DNA of 59,729 bases from Eubacterium ruminantium (lineage in GTDB: Bacteria > Bacillota > Clostridia > Lachnospirales > Lachnospiraceae): assembly GCF_900167085.1 (NCBI RefSeq), contig NZ_FUXA01000015.1, positions 1 to 59,729 of the forward strand. The letters run 5' to 3'. Below the pieces are notes generated by a model. It worked only from the letters and a program-made list of their open reading frames with translations. It was not told where the DNA came from and did not search any database. The position numbers and the translations under genes were made by a program. Every line of letters starts with the position of its first letter. The stretch's first letter is position 1. Positions 1 through 8,647 of this stretch are shown one piece after another.

Positions 1-326
<326 letters not shown>

Positions 327-426
327 AAGAGAGATGAAAAGGTTGCTTTTTGAGCATCTTAAGTATGATACTTGTAGATGTAAATGTTTGTATGAGGTTT
401 TGAGGGTACATAGTAACTTCATAAGT

Positions 427-497
427 AGGGGCTTGGTCAAATGGTATGATAGGGGTCTCCAAAACCTTTGGTGGGAGTTCGATTCTCTCAGCCCCTG
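427..497 (+). tRNA. trnW: tRNA-Trp (anticodon CCA)
   Basis: A complete 71-nt cloverleaf can be drawn. The acceptor stem is AGGGGCT (427-433) with AGCCCCT (490-496) and discriminator G497. The D arm is at 436-450, with GG in its loop. The anticodon stem is 452-456/464-468, with loop CTCCAAA carrying CCA at 459-461. The T arm is 473-489, with loop TTCGATT. The 3' CCA is not encoded. It lies about 100 nt after the 23S end and before a terminator, so it is probably the last gene of the rRNA operon. Confidence 0.95.
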
Positions 498-510
498 TTT
501 TTAATAGTAA

Positions 511-549
511 TGCTTAAGTAACAATTTGTTATTTAAAGCATTTTTTTTT
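511..549 (+). terminator. Terminator of the rRNA/tRNA operon
   Basis: TGCTTAAGTAACAA (511-524) pairs imperfectly with TTATTTAAAGCA (529-540) and is followed directly by nine T residues (541-549). This is a Rho-independent terminator shape, placed 13 nt after the tRNA. The rest of the gap to 650 is AT-rich and shows no further feature. Confidence 0.8.
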
Positions 550-649
550 GCTATAAAATATTTTTTTTTTTGAATAAAAATGAACCTTTTATATTTTTAT
601 GAAAATATTATAGTGAATGCATTTATAAAATGTCCTAGGGTATAAGTTA

Positions 650-1162
650 ATGAACAATATTGAATACTATATAAGTGAATATGGTAAAGATATTTTTTCT
701 TTTTGTGTTTATTTGACCAGAAATAAGGATGAAGCAGAAGATCTGTATCAGCAGACATTTCTGGTAGCAATTGAAAAGAATGATATTGATGATGGAAATA
801 ATCCTAAATCATATCTTATAACAATTGCAGCAAATATATGGAATAACAAGAAAAGAAAGAGATTATGGCGAAAGAATAAAGCTGACATAGTTCTTTTTAA
901 TGATGATGATTTAACTAATCTTCAAAGTGATAAAGAATCTTTAGAACAGTTAGTGGAAAGGAATGATGAGATTCAACATTTACGAAAGGCTGTATATGAT
1001 CTACCCGATAAAATGAGGATAGTAGTATTAATGCATTACATGGAAAATATGTCTTTAGAACAAATATCTAATTCATTGGATATACCTATAGGGACAGTTA
1101 AAAGTAGGTTGCATCATGCAAAAAATGAAATTAGAGAAAGGATGACATATGAAGGATATTAA
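650..1162 (+). CDS. ECF-type RNA polymerase sigma factor
   Basis: This 170-residue protein has the two-domain layout of extracytoplasmic-function sigma factors. Region 2 lies roughly at residues 5-70 (NKDEAEDLYQQTFLVA, then the WNNKKRKR basic patch). Region 4.2 lies roughly at 110-165, ending in a helix-turn-helix, LEQISNSLDIPIGTVKSRLHHA, which would recognise the -35 element. The ATG at 650 follows AGGG at 637. The last 14 nt overlap the next gene, a membrane protein fitting an anti-sigma factor, which is the usual sigma/anti-sigma arrangement. Its regulon cannot be read from the sequence; the following metallopeptidase lipoprotein is a candidate target. The family is clear and the inducing signal unknown. 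Confidence 0.92.
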   Translation: MNNIEYYISEYGKDIFSFCVYLTRNKDEAEDLYQQTFLVAIEKNDIDDGNNPKSYLITIAANIWNNKKRKRLWRKNKADIVLFNDDDLTNLQSDKESLEQLVERNDEIQHLRKAVYDLPDKMRIVVLMHYMENMSLEQISNSLDIPIGTVKSRLHHAKNEIRERMTYEGY

Positions 1163-2042
1163 AAAAATCACTGACAATGAATTTGACGAGTTTATGCATA
1201 TGTCATTAGCTCCACATCTTAAACCGGATGACAAACTGAATTCACAGATCATAGAACAGGCAAACAAAAAGAAAGATAATAAATCAAAAGTAAAAAAAAG
1301 TAATATAAATTTCTTTTTAAGAGCCGCGATTGTATTTATAGCATTTATGGTTATTGGATCAACCGGTGTTTACGCTGCCAAAAAGCTTGGTAAAAATAAA
1401 GAAACAGTGGTTAAAGACAATCATATTATTTCCGGAAATAATGTAAATGATTACGATAGAACCGATTTGCCTGATAATGACCATGAGACTTTAGTTTCAA
1501 AAAATTATGACAGAGTTTACGGTGGAGAAAATGATAATTGGATCTTTATGGATGAAACATTACTGAATAATGTATATAGAACAAAGACATATACTTATGA
1601 TGATTATCTAAAAGCTCTTTATGACTCTGGATTTGAAAATTGGTTTAATTTCGATATTAAACCGATTGAAAATTATTGTTGCTACAGTATTACCGTGGAT
1701 GAAAAGTTTGATACTGAAGAAAGGATGTTGGATGTAAGCTTTTATTATCATGATGGAGTAGTTTCATTTAATCAGAATTTGAGACCGGCAACACATGATC
1801 CGGATGGATTATTTATGGTTCAGGTAGATAATCCGGAAAATACGAGGGTATATAATACCGAAAATGAAACATTTACATTAGTTGACAGTGTCAATTCGAA
1901 AGATGGATTAAAAGATACATATGTAAATATCAACTATGAAGATTATTATGGCTATATAATTTTTTACAATCTCAGTGAAGATGAAATCCATGAAGTTTTA
2001 GATAATGTAGAACTAAAAAGTAAAACGGAAGACAAAAAGTAA
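1149..2042 (+). CDS. Probable anti-sigma factor, membrane-anchored
   Basis: This 297-residue protein overlaps the sigma-factor gene by 14 nt, which implies translational coupling. The ATG at 1149 follows AAAGGATG. The first ~50 residues are a charged cytoplasmic segment (acidic start, then a KKKDNKSKVKK stretch). One transmembrane helix lies at about 55-76 (FLRAAIVFIAFMVIGSTGVY), and the remaining ~220 residues would be outside the cell. The extracytoplasmic part ends in a YIIFYNLSEDEIHEVLDNVE pattern of the DUF4367 kind. A very similar ending is found on the lipoprotein peptidase encoded next. The anti-sigma role is inferred from gene order and topology; no zinc-binding anti-sigma motif (HxxxCxxC) is seen. 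Confidence 0.72.
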   Translation: MKDIKKITDNEFDEFMHMSLAPHLKPDDKLNSQIIEQANKKKDNKSKVKKSNINFFLRAAIVFIAFMVIGSTGVYAAKKLGKNKETVVKDNHIISGNNVNDYDRTDLPDNDHETLVSKNYDRVYGGENDNWIFMDETLLNNVYRTKTYTYDDYLKALYDSGFENWFNFDIKPIENYCCYSITVDEKFDTEERMLDVSFYYHDGVVSFNQNLRPATHDPDGLFMVQVDNPENTRVYNTENETFTLVDSVNSKDGLKDTYVNINYEDYYGYIIFYNLSEDEIHEVLDNVELKSKTEDKK

Positions 2043-2163
2043 GATAACAGATAAAAATTCAGATGGAAAAAATATAGATGGAAAACAAAAATTCAGACTG
2101 AAGATATATTGTTATAATAAAAAAGTGATTTGATTAAGTAAAAGTATTTAAGGGGAAAAGATA

Positions 2164-4449
2164 ATGACAAAATTCAAAAGTAAAAAGTTATTTATAATCT
2201 GTCTATCGGCACTTTTATCACTAACTTCTTGTGGCAAAAAAGAAGATAGCAGTGATAAGGCTAATTCAAACGATAAAGGTGTTGTAAGTGAAGTGGCAGA
2301 CAATAATCATGATTCTTCATTTGAAAGTGCTAATAAGGATGAAGATAAGAAAAATGATAAGTCTGAAAAGGATGTAAATTATAATAAAAAAGCTATAAAT
2401 ACAAAAAAGAATAATAATAGTAATCAGAATAATCAGAATAATAAGAATAATAAGAGCATTCAGGATACTAAGAATTATCAGGATAACAAGAATAATCAGG
2501 ATACTAAGAATAATCAGGATAACAAGAATAATCAGGGTATCAAGGATAATTCTCGTGTTGATTCCGGTAATAAGTACACTGTCTCAGGTAGTGATAATTA
2601 CTCAAATTATGCAAAGAATGATCGTGTAAATAGTAACGATGGCATTGGCAACACTAACAATAATGATAGTGAAAAATTAAATAATAATGATACGAGTTCT
2701 GTTAATAATAGAAATAATAATGCTAATAATTCCGGAAATGATAATAGAAAATATAACGGAAATGAAAACGCTAATGGTAATGCTGTTGAAGATAATAAAG
2801 TAAAAAATAAAGATAATAAGAATACACAGAATAGCCAGAGTAATAAGAGCGACAAGAACGACAAGAACGGTAAGAGTGCCAAGAGCGGTAAGAATGACAA
2901 GAACGGTAAGAACGACAAGAATGGCAAGAATGGCCAGAATAAATCCGGAGATAAGAGTGGAGGTTTTGAAAAGGCGGTAGAATACGAGAAAATCGAATTG
3001 AGTGGAGATCCGTCAGATGTATTTGTGGTAGATAAGCACTCGTATTATGAAGATGATAAATTTTATATTATTTATCAGAAGGGTACGACTGTTTACGGGG
3101 ATTCTGCTGAAAAAGTCCGTAAAGTAATGGCTACTAACGAGAGTAATTATGGTATGAAATATGAAAAAACTCCATTTACCTGTGGGCTTGATTGGAGTTA
3201 TACAGACTTTGATGGAGCATTTGATGATTTTAATACAAATAATGACAAATTTGAAATAGTTGTAACAAAGGATGTTGATGATACTGTTCAGAGTGGATTT
3301 GAGAATGGCGTAATGATTTATGACTACGATCTTGGTGACAATTTAGCTACACTTGTACATGAACTGGGACATACACTAAGATTATCTCATAGTAATCAGT
3401 TAAGCAGCGTTTTAGAAGAAGGTTTTGCAGTTGATTGTGAATATACATACATGGAGAAGACAGGTGAATTTGATCCGACCATAATATGTTTTCTTGATAT
3501 TCCCGATTTTGAAGTACTATATGATGATTCTGTAATAGAAGAAGATCCGATAAAGGCTTTCAAAGATGCAGCAAATTGTGAAGCAGTTGATCAATTTAAT
3601 TATCAATATGGTTTCAGATTGTCGGTATTCCTGAGAACTGAGTATGGAAATGATATTTTTAAGAAAATTTCCAATGTAGCAGCAGATTATGTAAGTATTT
3701 CTCCGAAAGAAGATGTGACTATAGAAATAATAAAGAAAGCAGCCGGTAGTGATGTGTTTGATAAGTTCGCAAAGTGGATGAAAGATGGAGGCTGGACGGC
3801 GTTTTCCAATGAACTTCTAACTCATTTTAGTGAGGAAGAGATATATGGAGAAGGTGGCAAAAGCGGCAAAAGCGGATATACTTCGCCGACTCATGTTGGT
3901 ACTGAATATTTATCGCCAAGTGAAGGAGATAAATGGAGCAGTGCTGTAGTCAAAACGTATAGCGATGATTCAAAACAAATAAACAAATACTATGATGATT
4001 ACAATTCGGGAATTTTGGATTTTGGAATCGAAGATATTTTCAGTCGCGATTATGAAGACGTAAGTAATATTTGTATATGTGAATTACAAACTAAAAGCGC
4101 TGAATCATTTACAGATGAAGAGGAAGAAAAAAATGATGTTTACAGGTGGCTTAGTTTTGATGTTCAGCATGGTAATGGATCTTTCTTTGTACAAATTTAT
4201 TCAGAGAAGGACATAGATATTGAGGATTTCAAGTATTACGATGAAGAAGCTGAAATTACCGAACGAGATTATTCAAATGGAAATATAAACTTTACTGTAG
4301 TAACAGAGAAGAAAATCCTGGAGGATAATGAGGAGAGCGTAAATACTTGGGTTGTATTTGAAAATCAAAATTGTGTCGTGAAAATAAATATGTATTATCT
4401 TTCTGATGATGAAATAAATGAATTGCTCGACAATATCGTCGCAAAATAG
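2164..4449 (+). CDS. Surface lipoprotein with gluzincin-type metallopeptidase domain
   Basis: The 761-residue product starts with a lipoprotein signal (lipobox LTSC, Cys23). About 240 residues of low-complexity Asn/Lys/Asp-rich linker follow (to ~265), made of short repeats such as NNQDNK and KNDKNG. The folded part carries LVHELGHTLRLSH with the zinc motif HELGH at 399-403, and EEGFA about 15 residues later (Glu418/419). The pair HExxH...E suggests a gluzincin of the peptidase MA type. The last ~120 residues end in YYLSDDEINELLDNI, close to the end of the preceding anti-sigma protein. The ATG at 2164 follows AAGGGGAAAAG. The substrate is unknown; it is likely a surface protease tied to the upstream sigma factor. 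Confidence 0.75.
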   Translation: MTKFKSKKLFIICLSALLSLTSCGKKEDSSDKANSNDKGVVSEVADNNHDSSFESANKDEDKKNDKSEKDVNYNKKAINTKKNNNSNQNNQNNKNNKSIQDTKNYQDNKNNQDTKNNQDNKNNQGIKDNSRVDSGNKYTVSGSDNYSNYAKNDRVNSNDGIGNTNNNDSEKLNNNDTSSVNNRNNNANNSGNDNRKYNGNENANGNAVEDNKVKNKDNKNTQNSQSNKSDKNDKNGKSAKSGKNDKNGKNDKNGKNGQNKSGDKSGGFEKAVEYEKIELSGDPSDVFVVDKHSYYEDDKFYIIYQKGTTVYGDSAEKVRKVMATNESNYGMKYEKTPFTCGLDWSYTDFDGAFDDFNTNNDKFEIVVTKDVDDTVQSGFENGVMIYDYDLGDNLATLVHELGHTLRLSHSNQLSSVLEEGFAVDCEYTYMEKTGEFDPTIICFLDIPDFEVLYDDSVIEEDPIKAFKDAANCEAVDQFNYQYGFRLSVFLRTEYGNDIFKKISNVAADYVSISPKEDVTIEIIKKAAGSDVFDKFAKWMKDGGWTAFSNELLTHFSEEEIYGEGGKSGKSGYTSPTHVGTEYLSPSEGDKWSSAVVKTYSDDSKQINKYYDDYNSGILDFGIEDIFSRDYEDVSNICICELQTKSAESFTDEEEEKNDVYRWLSFDVQHGNGSFFVQIYSEKDIDIEDFKYYDEEAEITERDYSNGNINFTVVTEKKILEDNEESVNTWVVFENQNCVVKINMYYLSDDEINELLDNIVAK

Positions 4450-4659
4450 AAGTCAGCAGTACCGGTATGGAGATAAAACAGTCTAGTCAAAACTGCCGTC
4501 AGATAGTATTCAGTAGTGTTGTTGCATAATGACAAGTGGTGGTATGATGGTAGAACAGTCTAGTCAAAACTACCGTCAGACAGTATTCAGTAGTGTTGTT
4601 GCATAATGACAATTGGTGGTATGATGGTAAAATAGTCTGGGAATAACTGTTGTAGAGCA
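4450..4659. repeat. Tandem 77-bp repeat, intergenic
   Basis: Two nearly identical 77-bp units start with GTATTCAGTAGTGTTGTTGC at 4506 and 4583. A partial, more diverged copy precedes them (4450-4505), sharing the AACAGTCTAGTCAAAACT core, and degraded sequence follows to about 4700. The array starts right after the stop codon of the metallopeptidase gene. The units have no open frame in common, and the copies lack the spacer variation expected of CRISPR. The remainder of the gap (4660-4850) holds nothing else I can support. Confidence 0.85.
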
Positions 4660-4844
4660 GTAGTCGGCAGTATCAATATACGACGATGGAAGGCGGATGG
4701 CGGCATAAAAGGAGATTTGTGTGGCTGTCAAGAGTGTGTCATTTTAAGCAAATGATTTATATTTTATACCGGATAAAGAAAAGAATAATACCGGAGAAAG
4801 TCCCAAATAACATGATAAAGTGAGAATAATAATCACGTTTTTGC

Positions 4845-4897
4845 TATAATAAGTGGTCAGCTGTTATATTTTTTAATATATTGCGTGCTGACCACTT
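4845..4897 (+). promoter_or_regulatory. Extended -10 promoter and hairpin before the HAD gene
   Basis: TTGCTATAAT (4841-4850) is an extended -10 element. Just downstream, AAGTGGTCAGC (4851-4861) is perfectly complementary to GCTGACCACTT (4887-4897), giving an 11-bp stem with an AT-rich loop and a T-rich tail (tgattttta). The hairpin would end transcription from the upstream repeat region or shape the 5' leader of the next gene. Which of these applies cannot be decided from sequence. Confidence 0.6.
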
Positions 4898-4920
4898 TGA
4901 TTTTTATAGAGGATGATAAT

Positions 4921-5625
4921 ATGATCAATAACAATAAAGAAGTAAATGGTTCTGTAAAAAATAAAAAGATTAAAGCCGTTATTTCCGATATGGATGGAAC
5001 TCTGCTTGATACAGAGAGAATATATCAGAAATACTGGAAGATGGCTGCAGATGATCTTGGATATAATATTTCTGCTGAACAGCTTCTGGATATTAGAAGT
5101 CTCGGACATAGTTTTTCGAAGGAAAAATTCTTCGAATTCACAGGTGATCCTGAAGCTTCTGAAAAGATAAGGACAAGACGAAGAGAATTGATGGATCCTT
5201 ATATGAAGACCATTGATGTTCCTTTAAAACCACATGTAAAGGAAGCATTAGCAAAGCTTAAAGAAGAAGGATTCTATCTTGCTATAGCTACTGCAACAAC
5301 TAATCTTGAAATCCTTGAGTATTATCTTGAATCAACAGGAATTAAATGTTATTTTGATGAGATCATTTCTGCGGTAATGGTAAAAGAAGGAAAGCCTTCG
5401 CCTGACATTTATCTTTATGCATGTGAGCAGTTAGGTATCGATCCTAAAGACGGTTTTGCGGTTGAAGATTCGCCAAATGGTGTTATTTCTGCATCAAGAG
5501 CAGGACTTAGGGTTATTATGGTTCCGGACATTACTGAGCCGGATGAAAGTCTCAAAAAATACTATGAATATAGGGCTGATGATCTTTATAAAGCAGCTGA
5601 GTATATCATCAAAGCATCGGAGTAA
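4921..5625 (+). CDS. HAD-superfamily phosphatase (beta-phosphoglucomutase-like)
   Basis: This 234-residue cytoplasmic enzyme has the HAD motif I DMDGTLLDT at about 21-29 (nucleophile and acid/base aspartates), and motif II in the IATATT segment. The motif III lysine is in KEGKPSPD, followed by motif IV VEDSPNGV. The helical cap between motifs I and II and the order of motifs match subfamily IA enzymes such as beta-phosphoglucomutase and sugar-phosphate phosphatases. I start at ATG 4921, preceded by AGAGG eight bases upstream, rather than at the GTG at 4885, which lies inside a hairpin. The gene stands alone. Its substrate cannot be told from sequence. Confidence 0.85.
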   Translation: MINNNKEVNGSVKNKKIKAVISDMDGTLLDTERIYQKYWKMAADDLGYNISAEQLLDIRSLGHSFSKEKFFEFTGDPEASEKIRTRRRELMDPYMKTIDVPLKPHVKEALAKLKEEGFYLAIATATTNLEILEYYLESTGIKCYFDEIISAVMVKEGKPSPDIYLYACEQLGIDPKDGFAVEDSPNGVISASRAGLRVIMVPDITEPDESLKKYYEYRADDLYKAAEYIIKASE

Positions 5626-5732
5626 AATTCTGTAATTATTAACATTTATACGGAATATTTAGTAAATGTTATAAATTTCGTATTGCATTTTTTCAAAAAA
5701 AAGATTATTTTATATTATGTTTGCTGATGCAA

Positions 5733-6119
5733 ACCAATTAAATAGGGTTTTCAGTGCCCATGGACAGACAAATGAAGATGGTATTTTTGTTTGATCAAAT
5801 GTTGTTGCATGGGTTAAAAGGGAAACAGGTGTGAATCCTGTACGATCTCGTCACTGTATTGGAGGAGTGTGAGATATAGCGGTCGTTGAATCGCAGTTAC
5901 TAAATTATGGTTACTGAATCAGAGATACTGAATTGCAAACATTGAAATGTAATCAATAGTGGTTACTGAATCAGAGGTAATGAATTATAGTAGCTGAATC
6001 GAAATCATTGAATCGCAGTCACTGATAAGGATAGGGTCCGGTATTGATCGGATATATTCTGTTGGGAAGATTATCTTACGTGATGATAACTAAGCCAGGA
6101 AACCTGCTGATAACTTGGT
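5733..6119 (+). promoter_or_regulatory. Cobalamin riboswitch, enlarged
   Basis: The conserved core is present. AGTGCCCATG and CATGGGTTAAAAGGGAA (the latter ending at 5824) form the usual paired junction. AGGTGTGAATCCTGTACG follows at 5827, CACTGT is at 5852-5857, and the B12 box GCCAGGAAACCTGC is at 6094-6107. ACCAA (5733) and TTGGT (6115) can close P1. Cobalamin riboswitches usually span about 200 nt; this one spans almost 390 because a tandem repeat fills the peripheral region between the core and the B12 box. A terminator hairpin lies 54 nt downstream, before a CbiK-like gene, so cobalamin would be expected to stop transcription. Confidence 0.92.
5884..6030. repeat. 14-nt tandem repeat inside the riboswitch
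   Basis: About ten units with an exact 14-nt register carry the core TTACTGAATCAGAG (perfect at 5911-5924 and 5963-5976; variants at 5897, 5925, 5977, 5991, 6005 and 6019). One 24-nt interruption lies at 5939-5962. The array sits between the conserved 5' core and the B12 box, in the peripheral P7-P10 region, where length variation is tolerated. Confidence 0.88.
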
Positions 6120-6172
6120 ACAGAAGATAGTATAATCTTCAGATCACGAGGAATTGGTCGTACTGTTTATTT

Positions 6173-6207
6173 CTTCCGAAATTTCATAGTTCGGAGGTTG
6201 TTTTTTT
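6173..6207 (+). terminator. Riboswitch expression-platform terminator
   Basis: CTTCCGAA (6173-6180) pairs with TTCGGAGG (6190-6197). A G-interrupted T tract follows, with seven T at 6201-6207. It lies between the B12 box and the start codon at 6308, as expected for transcription attenuation by the upstream cobalamin riboswitch. Confidence 0.85.
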
Positions 6208-6307
6208 GCGGACTTCTTGTCTGCTTCTATTAATAAGCATTTTTCCAATCCTTTATCTGAAATTATATATATACCTCAAAAAGAGGATTTTTAGGAGGAA
6301 TTTAAAA

Positions 6308-7354
6308 ATGAGAAAGAAGATTCTTATGGCTGCATTATCTGTTTTAACAGTATGTGCATTAGCTTCATGTGGTAAGAAGGACGATGAGAAGAAAACAGAC
6401 GCTCCTACAACTACTGCTGCAACAACAGAGGCTGTAACAACAGAAGCTGTTACAACAACAGCTCTTACAACAGCTACAGCTACTGAAGCAACAACAGAAG
6501 AGGCCGAAGAAGAGAACTACAATACAGGTGATGCTTCTCTCGATAATCCAAGAAATGCAGATGAAATCGGTGAGAAGGAAATTCTCGTAGTAAGTTTTGG
6601 TACAAGCTACAATGATTCAAGACGTTTAACAATCGGTGCTATCGAAGAATCAATCGAAAAGGCATATCCTGATTACAGCGTAAGACGTGCATTTACAAGT
6701 GATATCATCATTGAGCATGTTAAGAAGCGTGACAATGAAGTAATCGATAGCCTTGATGAAGCACTTGAGAGAGCTGTAAAGAATGGCGTTAAGGAACTTA
6801 TCATTCAGCCTACACACCTTATGTATGGTTTTGAGTATGATGAAATCGAGAAGAAGATTGCTAACTACAGCGACAAGTTCGATAAGGTAACAATTGGTGC
6901 TACTCTTCTTGGAGAAGATGAGAACTTTGAGAAGGTTGCTCAGATCCTTGTTGATGAAATGTCTAAGTATGATGATGGTGAGACAGCTATCTGCTTCATG
7001 GGTCATGGTACTGAGCATGAATCAAATGCTGTATATACAAAGATGCAGGAAACATTCAAGAATCTTGGTTATGAGAACTACTATGTAGGTACAGTTGAAG
7101 CTACACCTTCATTCCAGGATGTTATTGATACAGTTAAGGCTACAGGTAAGTATAAGAAGGTTGTTCTTAGACCACTTATGGTTGTTGCCGGTGATCATGC
7201 AAATAATGACATGGCAGGTGAAGAAGAGGATTCATGGAAATCACTCTTCGTTAAAGAAGGATTTGAAGTTGAAACAGTTATCTCAGGACTTGGCGAGATT
7301 CCTGCAATCCAGGATATCTATGTTGGTGCTGTTCAGGATAGCATAGAGAAATAA
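6308..7354 (+). CDS. CbiK-like cobaltochelatase, exported lipoprotein
   Basis: This 348-residue protein has a lipoprotein signal (LASC, Cys21) and a Thr/Ala/Glu-rich linker to about residue 70. A CbiK-family chelatase domain follows, beginning ILVVSFGTSYNDSRR. Candidate metal-site histidines are in QPTHLMYG, FMGHGTEH and AGDHANNDM. CbiK inserts Co(II) into sirohydrochlorin during anaerobic B12 synthesis and is normally cytoplasmic; exported relatives are known in Desulfovibrio. Here the enzyme would sit outside the membrane. The ATG at 6308 follows AGGAGG; the open frame continues upstream to the terminator, but only this start has a ribosome site and a signal peptide. It is directly under the cobalamin riboswitch and upstream of a BtuFCD-like transporter. 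The role in uptake is inferred. Confidence 0.85.
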   Translation: MRKKILMAALSVLTVCALASCGKKDDEKKTDAPTTTAATTEAVTTEAVTTTALTTATATEATTEEAEEENYNTGDASLDNPRNADEIGEKEILVVSFGTSYNDSRRLTIGAIEESIEKAYPDYSVRRAFTSDIIIEHVKKRDNEVIDSLDEALERAVKNGVKELIIQPTHLMYGFEYDEIEKKIANYSDKFDKVTIGATLLGEDENFEKVAQILVDEMSKYDDGETAICFMGHGTEHESNAVYTKMQETFKNLGYENYYVGTVEATPSFQDVIDTVKATGKYKKVVLRPLMVVAGDHANNDMAGEEEDSWKSLFVKEGFEVETVISGLGEIPAIQDIYVGAVQDSIEK

Positions 7355-7396
7355 TTGAGTATTTGCTGAATATTTATAGAATATAAAACCTGTAAA

Positions 7397-7430
7397 TTGA
7401 CCAATCGGATTATTTTGTCCGGTTGGTCAA
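7397..7430. promoter_or_regulatory. Long inverted repeat between cbiK-like and NEAT-like genes
   Basis: TTGACCAATCGGA (7397-7409) pairs over 13 positions (one G-T) with TCCGGTTGGTCAA (7418-7430) around an 8-nt loop. No T tract follows on either strand, so it is a weak terminator at best. It may be an RNA processing or stability hairpin, or an operator. The rest of the 229-nt gap is AT-rich and otherwise featureless. Confidence 0.6.
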
Positions 7431-7583
7431 ATAATATATACAGAAAAATATGAAATTTAAAATGTTTGTTTTTATAATTTTATATTAAAAACACATGGGA
7501 AATAGCTGAAAATGATAATTTATAAAATCAGACAATAAATTCAATTTATGAATTTAAATATTTTGGAAGTTAGGAATATAGTT

Positions 7584-8576
7584 ATGACAAAATTTAAGAA
7601 GTTATCAAGTAGAATATTAATCTCAGCATTTGCATTAATGATGCTTACCGGATGTGGCAAGAAGAAGGATGAGAAGACAACTGCTGAGGCTACTACAGCA
7701 GCAACAACAGCAGTTGTAACAGAAGCGACTACAGAAGTTGCAACAGTTGCTTCAACTACAGAGGCAGCTAAAGCAAGCAAGAATGATGCAGATGGTAAAG
7801 TTGCTGATAAGTCAGAGATGACTGAAGTTGAAGAAGTTATCGATAATAACATGACTCCGATCAAGGCAGATGCGCTTAATGATGGTGAGTATGATATCAA
7901 TGCTCTTTCAAGTTCATCAATGTTCAAAATTGAAGAAGCTAAACTTGTTGTAGCTGATGGAAAGCTCACAGTTACTATGGTTATGGGTGGAAAGGGATAT
8001 CTCTATATTTATCCGGGAACACCTGAAGAAGCAGCTGCAGCAAATGAAAGTGATTATATTTCATTTGAAGAAAATGAAGATGGAAAGCATACTTTTACAT
8101 TTGAAATCGATGCTTTAGACAGCGAAGTAAAATGCGCTGCATATAGTAAGAAGAAAGAAAAATGGTATGACAGAAGCCTTTGCTTTACTGCAGGTAATCT
8201 TCCTGTAAGTGCATTTAAGGAAGGAACAATCAATACAGCAGAAAAGCTTGGTCTTGCTGATGGAGAGTATACAGCTGAAGTTTCATTTGCAGGCGGAAGC
8301 GGAAAAGCTAAGGTTGATTCTCCTGTTAAGTTAAAGGTTGAAAATGGCGTAGTAACAGCTACTCTCGTTTGGAGCAGCAGCAATTACGACTATATGATCG
8401 TAGACGGAGAGAAGATCGATACAGAGATAGTAGATGATAGATCAACATTTGTAATCCCTGTAGCAGCATTTGATCATAGAATTGCAGTTAAGGCTGATAC
8501 AACAGCTATGAGCAAGCCATATGAAATTGATTACTCTCTTAAATTTGACTCATCATCTATTGAAGAAGTAAAATAG
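7584..8576 (+). CDS. Lipoprotein with two NEAT-like domains (putative heme/tetrapyrrole binder)
   Basis: This 330-residue protein has lipobox LTGC (Cys24) and a Thr/Ala/Glu-rich linker to ~85. Two beta-rich repeats follow, each opening with a DGEY motif. The first is at roughly 95-215 (VVADGKLTVTMVM, then KEKWYDRSLCF). The second is at roughly 230-325 (LKVENGVVTATLVW, then KPYEIDYSLKFD). The order DGxY...DGxxxVT...F(D) is like NEAT domains, which bind heme through a YxxxY pair in strand 8; the second repeat contains YEIDY at that place. The ATG at 7584 is chosen because it gives a clean signal peptide. It lies between the CbiK-like gene and a metal-receptor ABC system. The NEAT assignment is by eye and moderate; ligand binding is inferred. 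Confidence 0.62.
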   Translation: MTKFKKLSSRILISAFALMMLTGCGKKKDEKTTAEATTAATTAVVTEATTEVATVASTTEAAKASKNDADGKVADKSEMTEVEEVIDNNMTPIKADALNDGEYDINALSSSSMFKIEEAKLVVADGKLTVTMVMGGKGYLYIYPGTPEEAAAANESDYISFEENEDGKHTFTFEIDALDSEVKCAAYSKKKEKWYDRSLCFTAGNLPVSAFKEGTINTAEKLGLADGEYTAEVSFAGGSGKAKVDSPVKLKVENGVVTATLVWSSSNYDYMIVDGEKIDTEIVDDRSTFVIPVAAFDHRIAVKADTTAMSKPYEIDYSLKFDSSSIEEVK

Positions 8577-8647
8577 AGTTGAATCGGAGAAACAGTCATA
8601 TAGTATTTTATAGAACATATTTTAGAATATAATAGTGAGGTGCGGAT

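Noticed and set aside
2607-2927. Minus-strand 106-codon Leu/Phe-rich open frame
   Set aside because: It is the complement of the Asn/Lys-rich repeat stalk of the metallopeptidase; its composition is a by-product of the repeats, and it has no ribosome site.
4718-4821. GTG-started frame of about 34 codons after GGAG
   Set aside because: It lies next to decayed repeat DNA, has an unremarkable product and no homology I recognise; chance is more likely.
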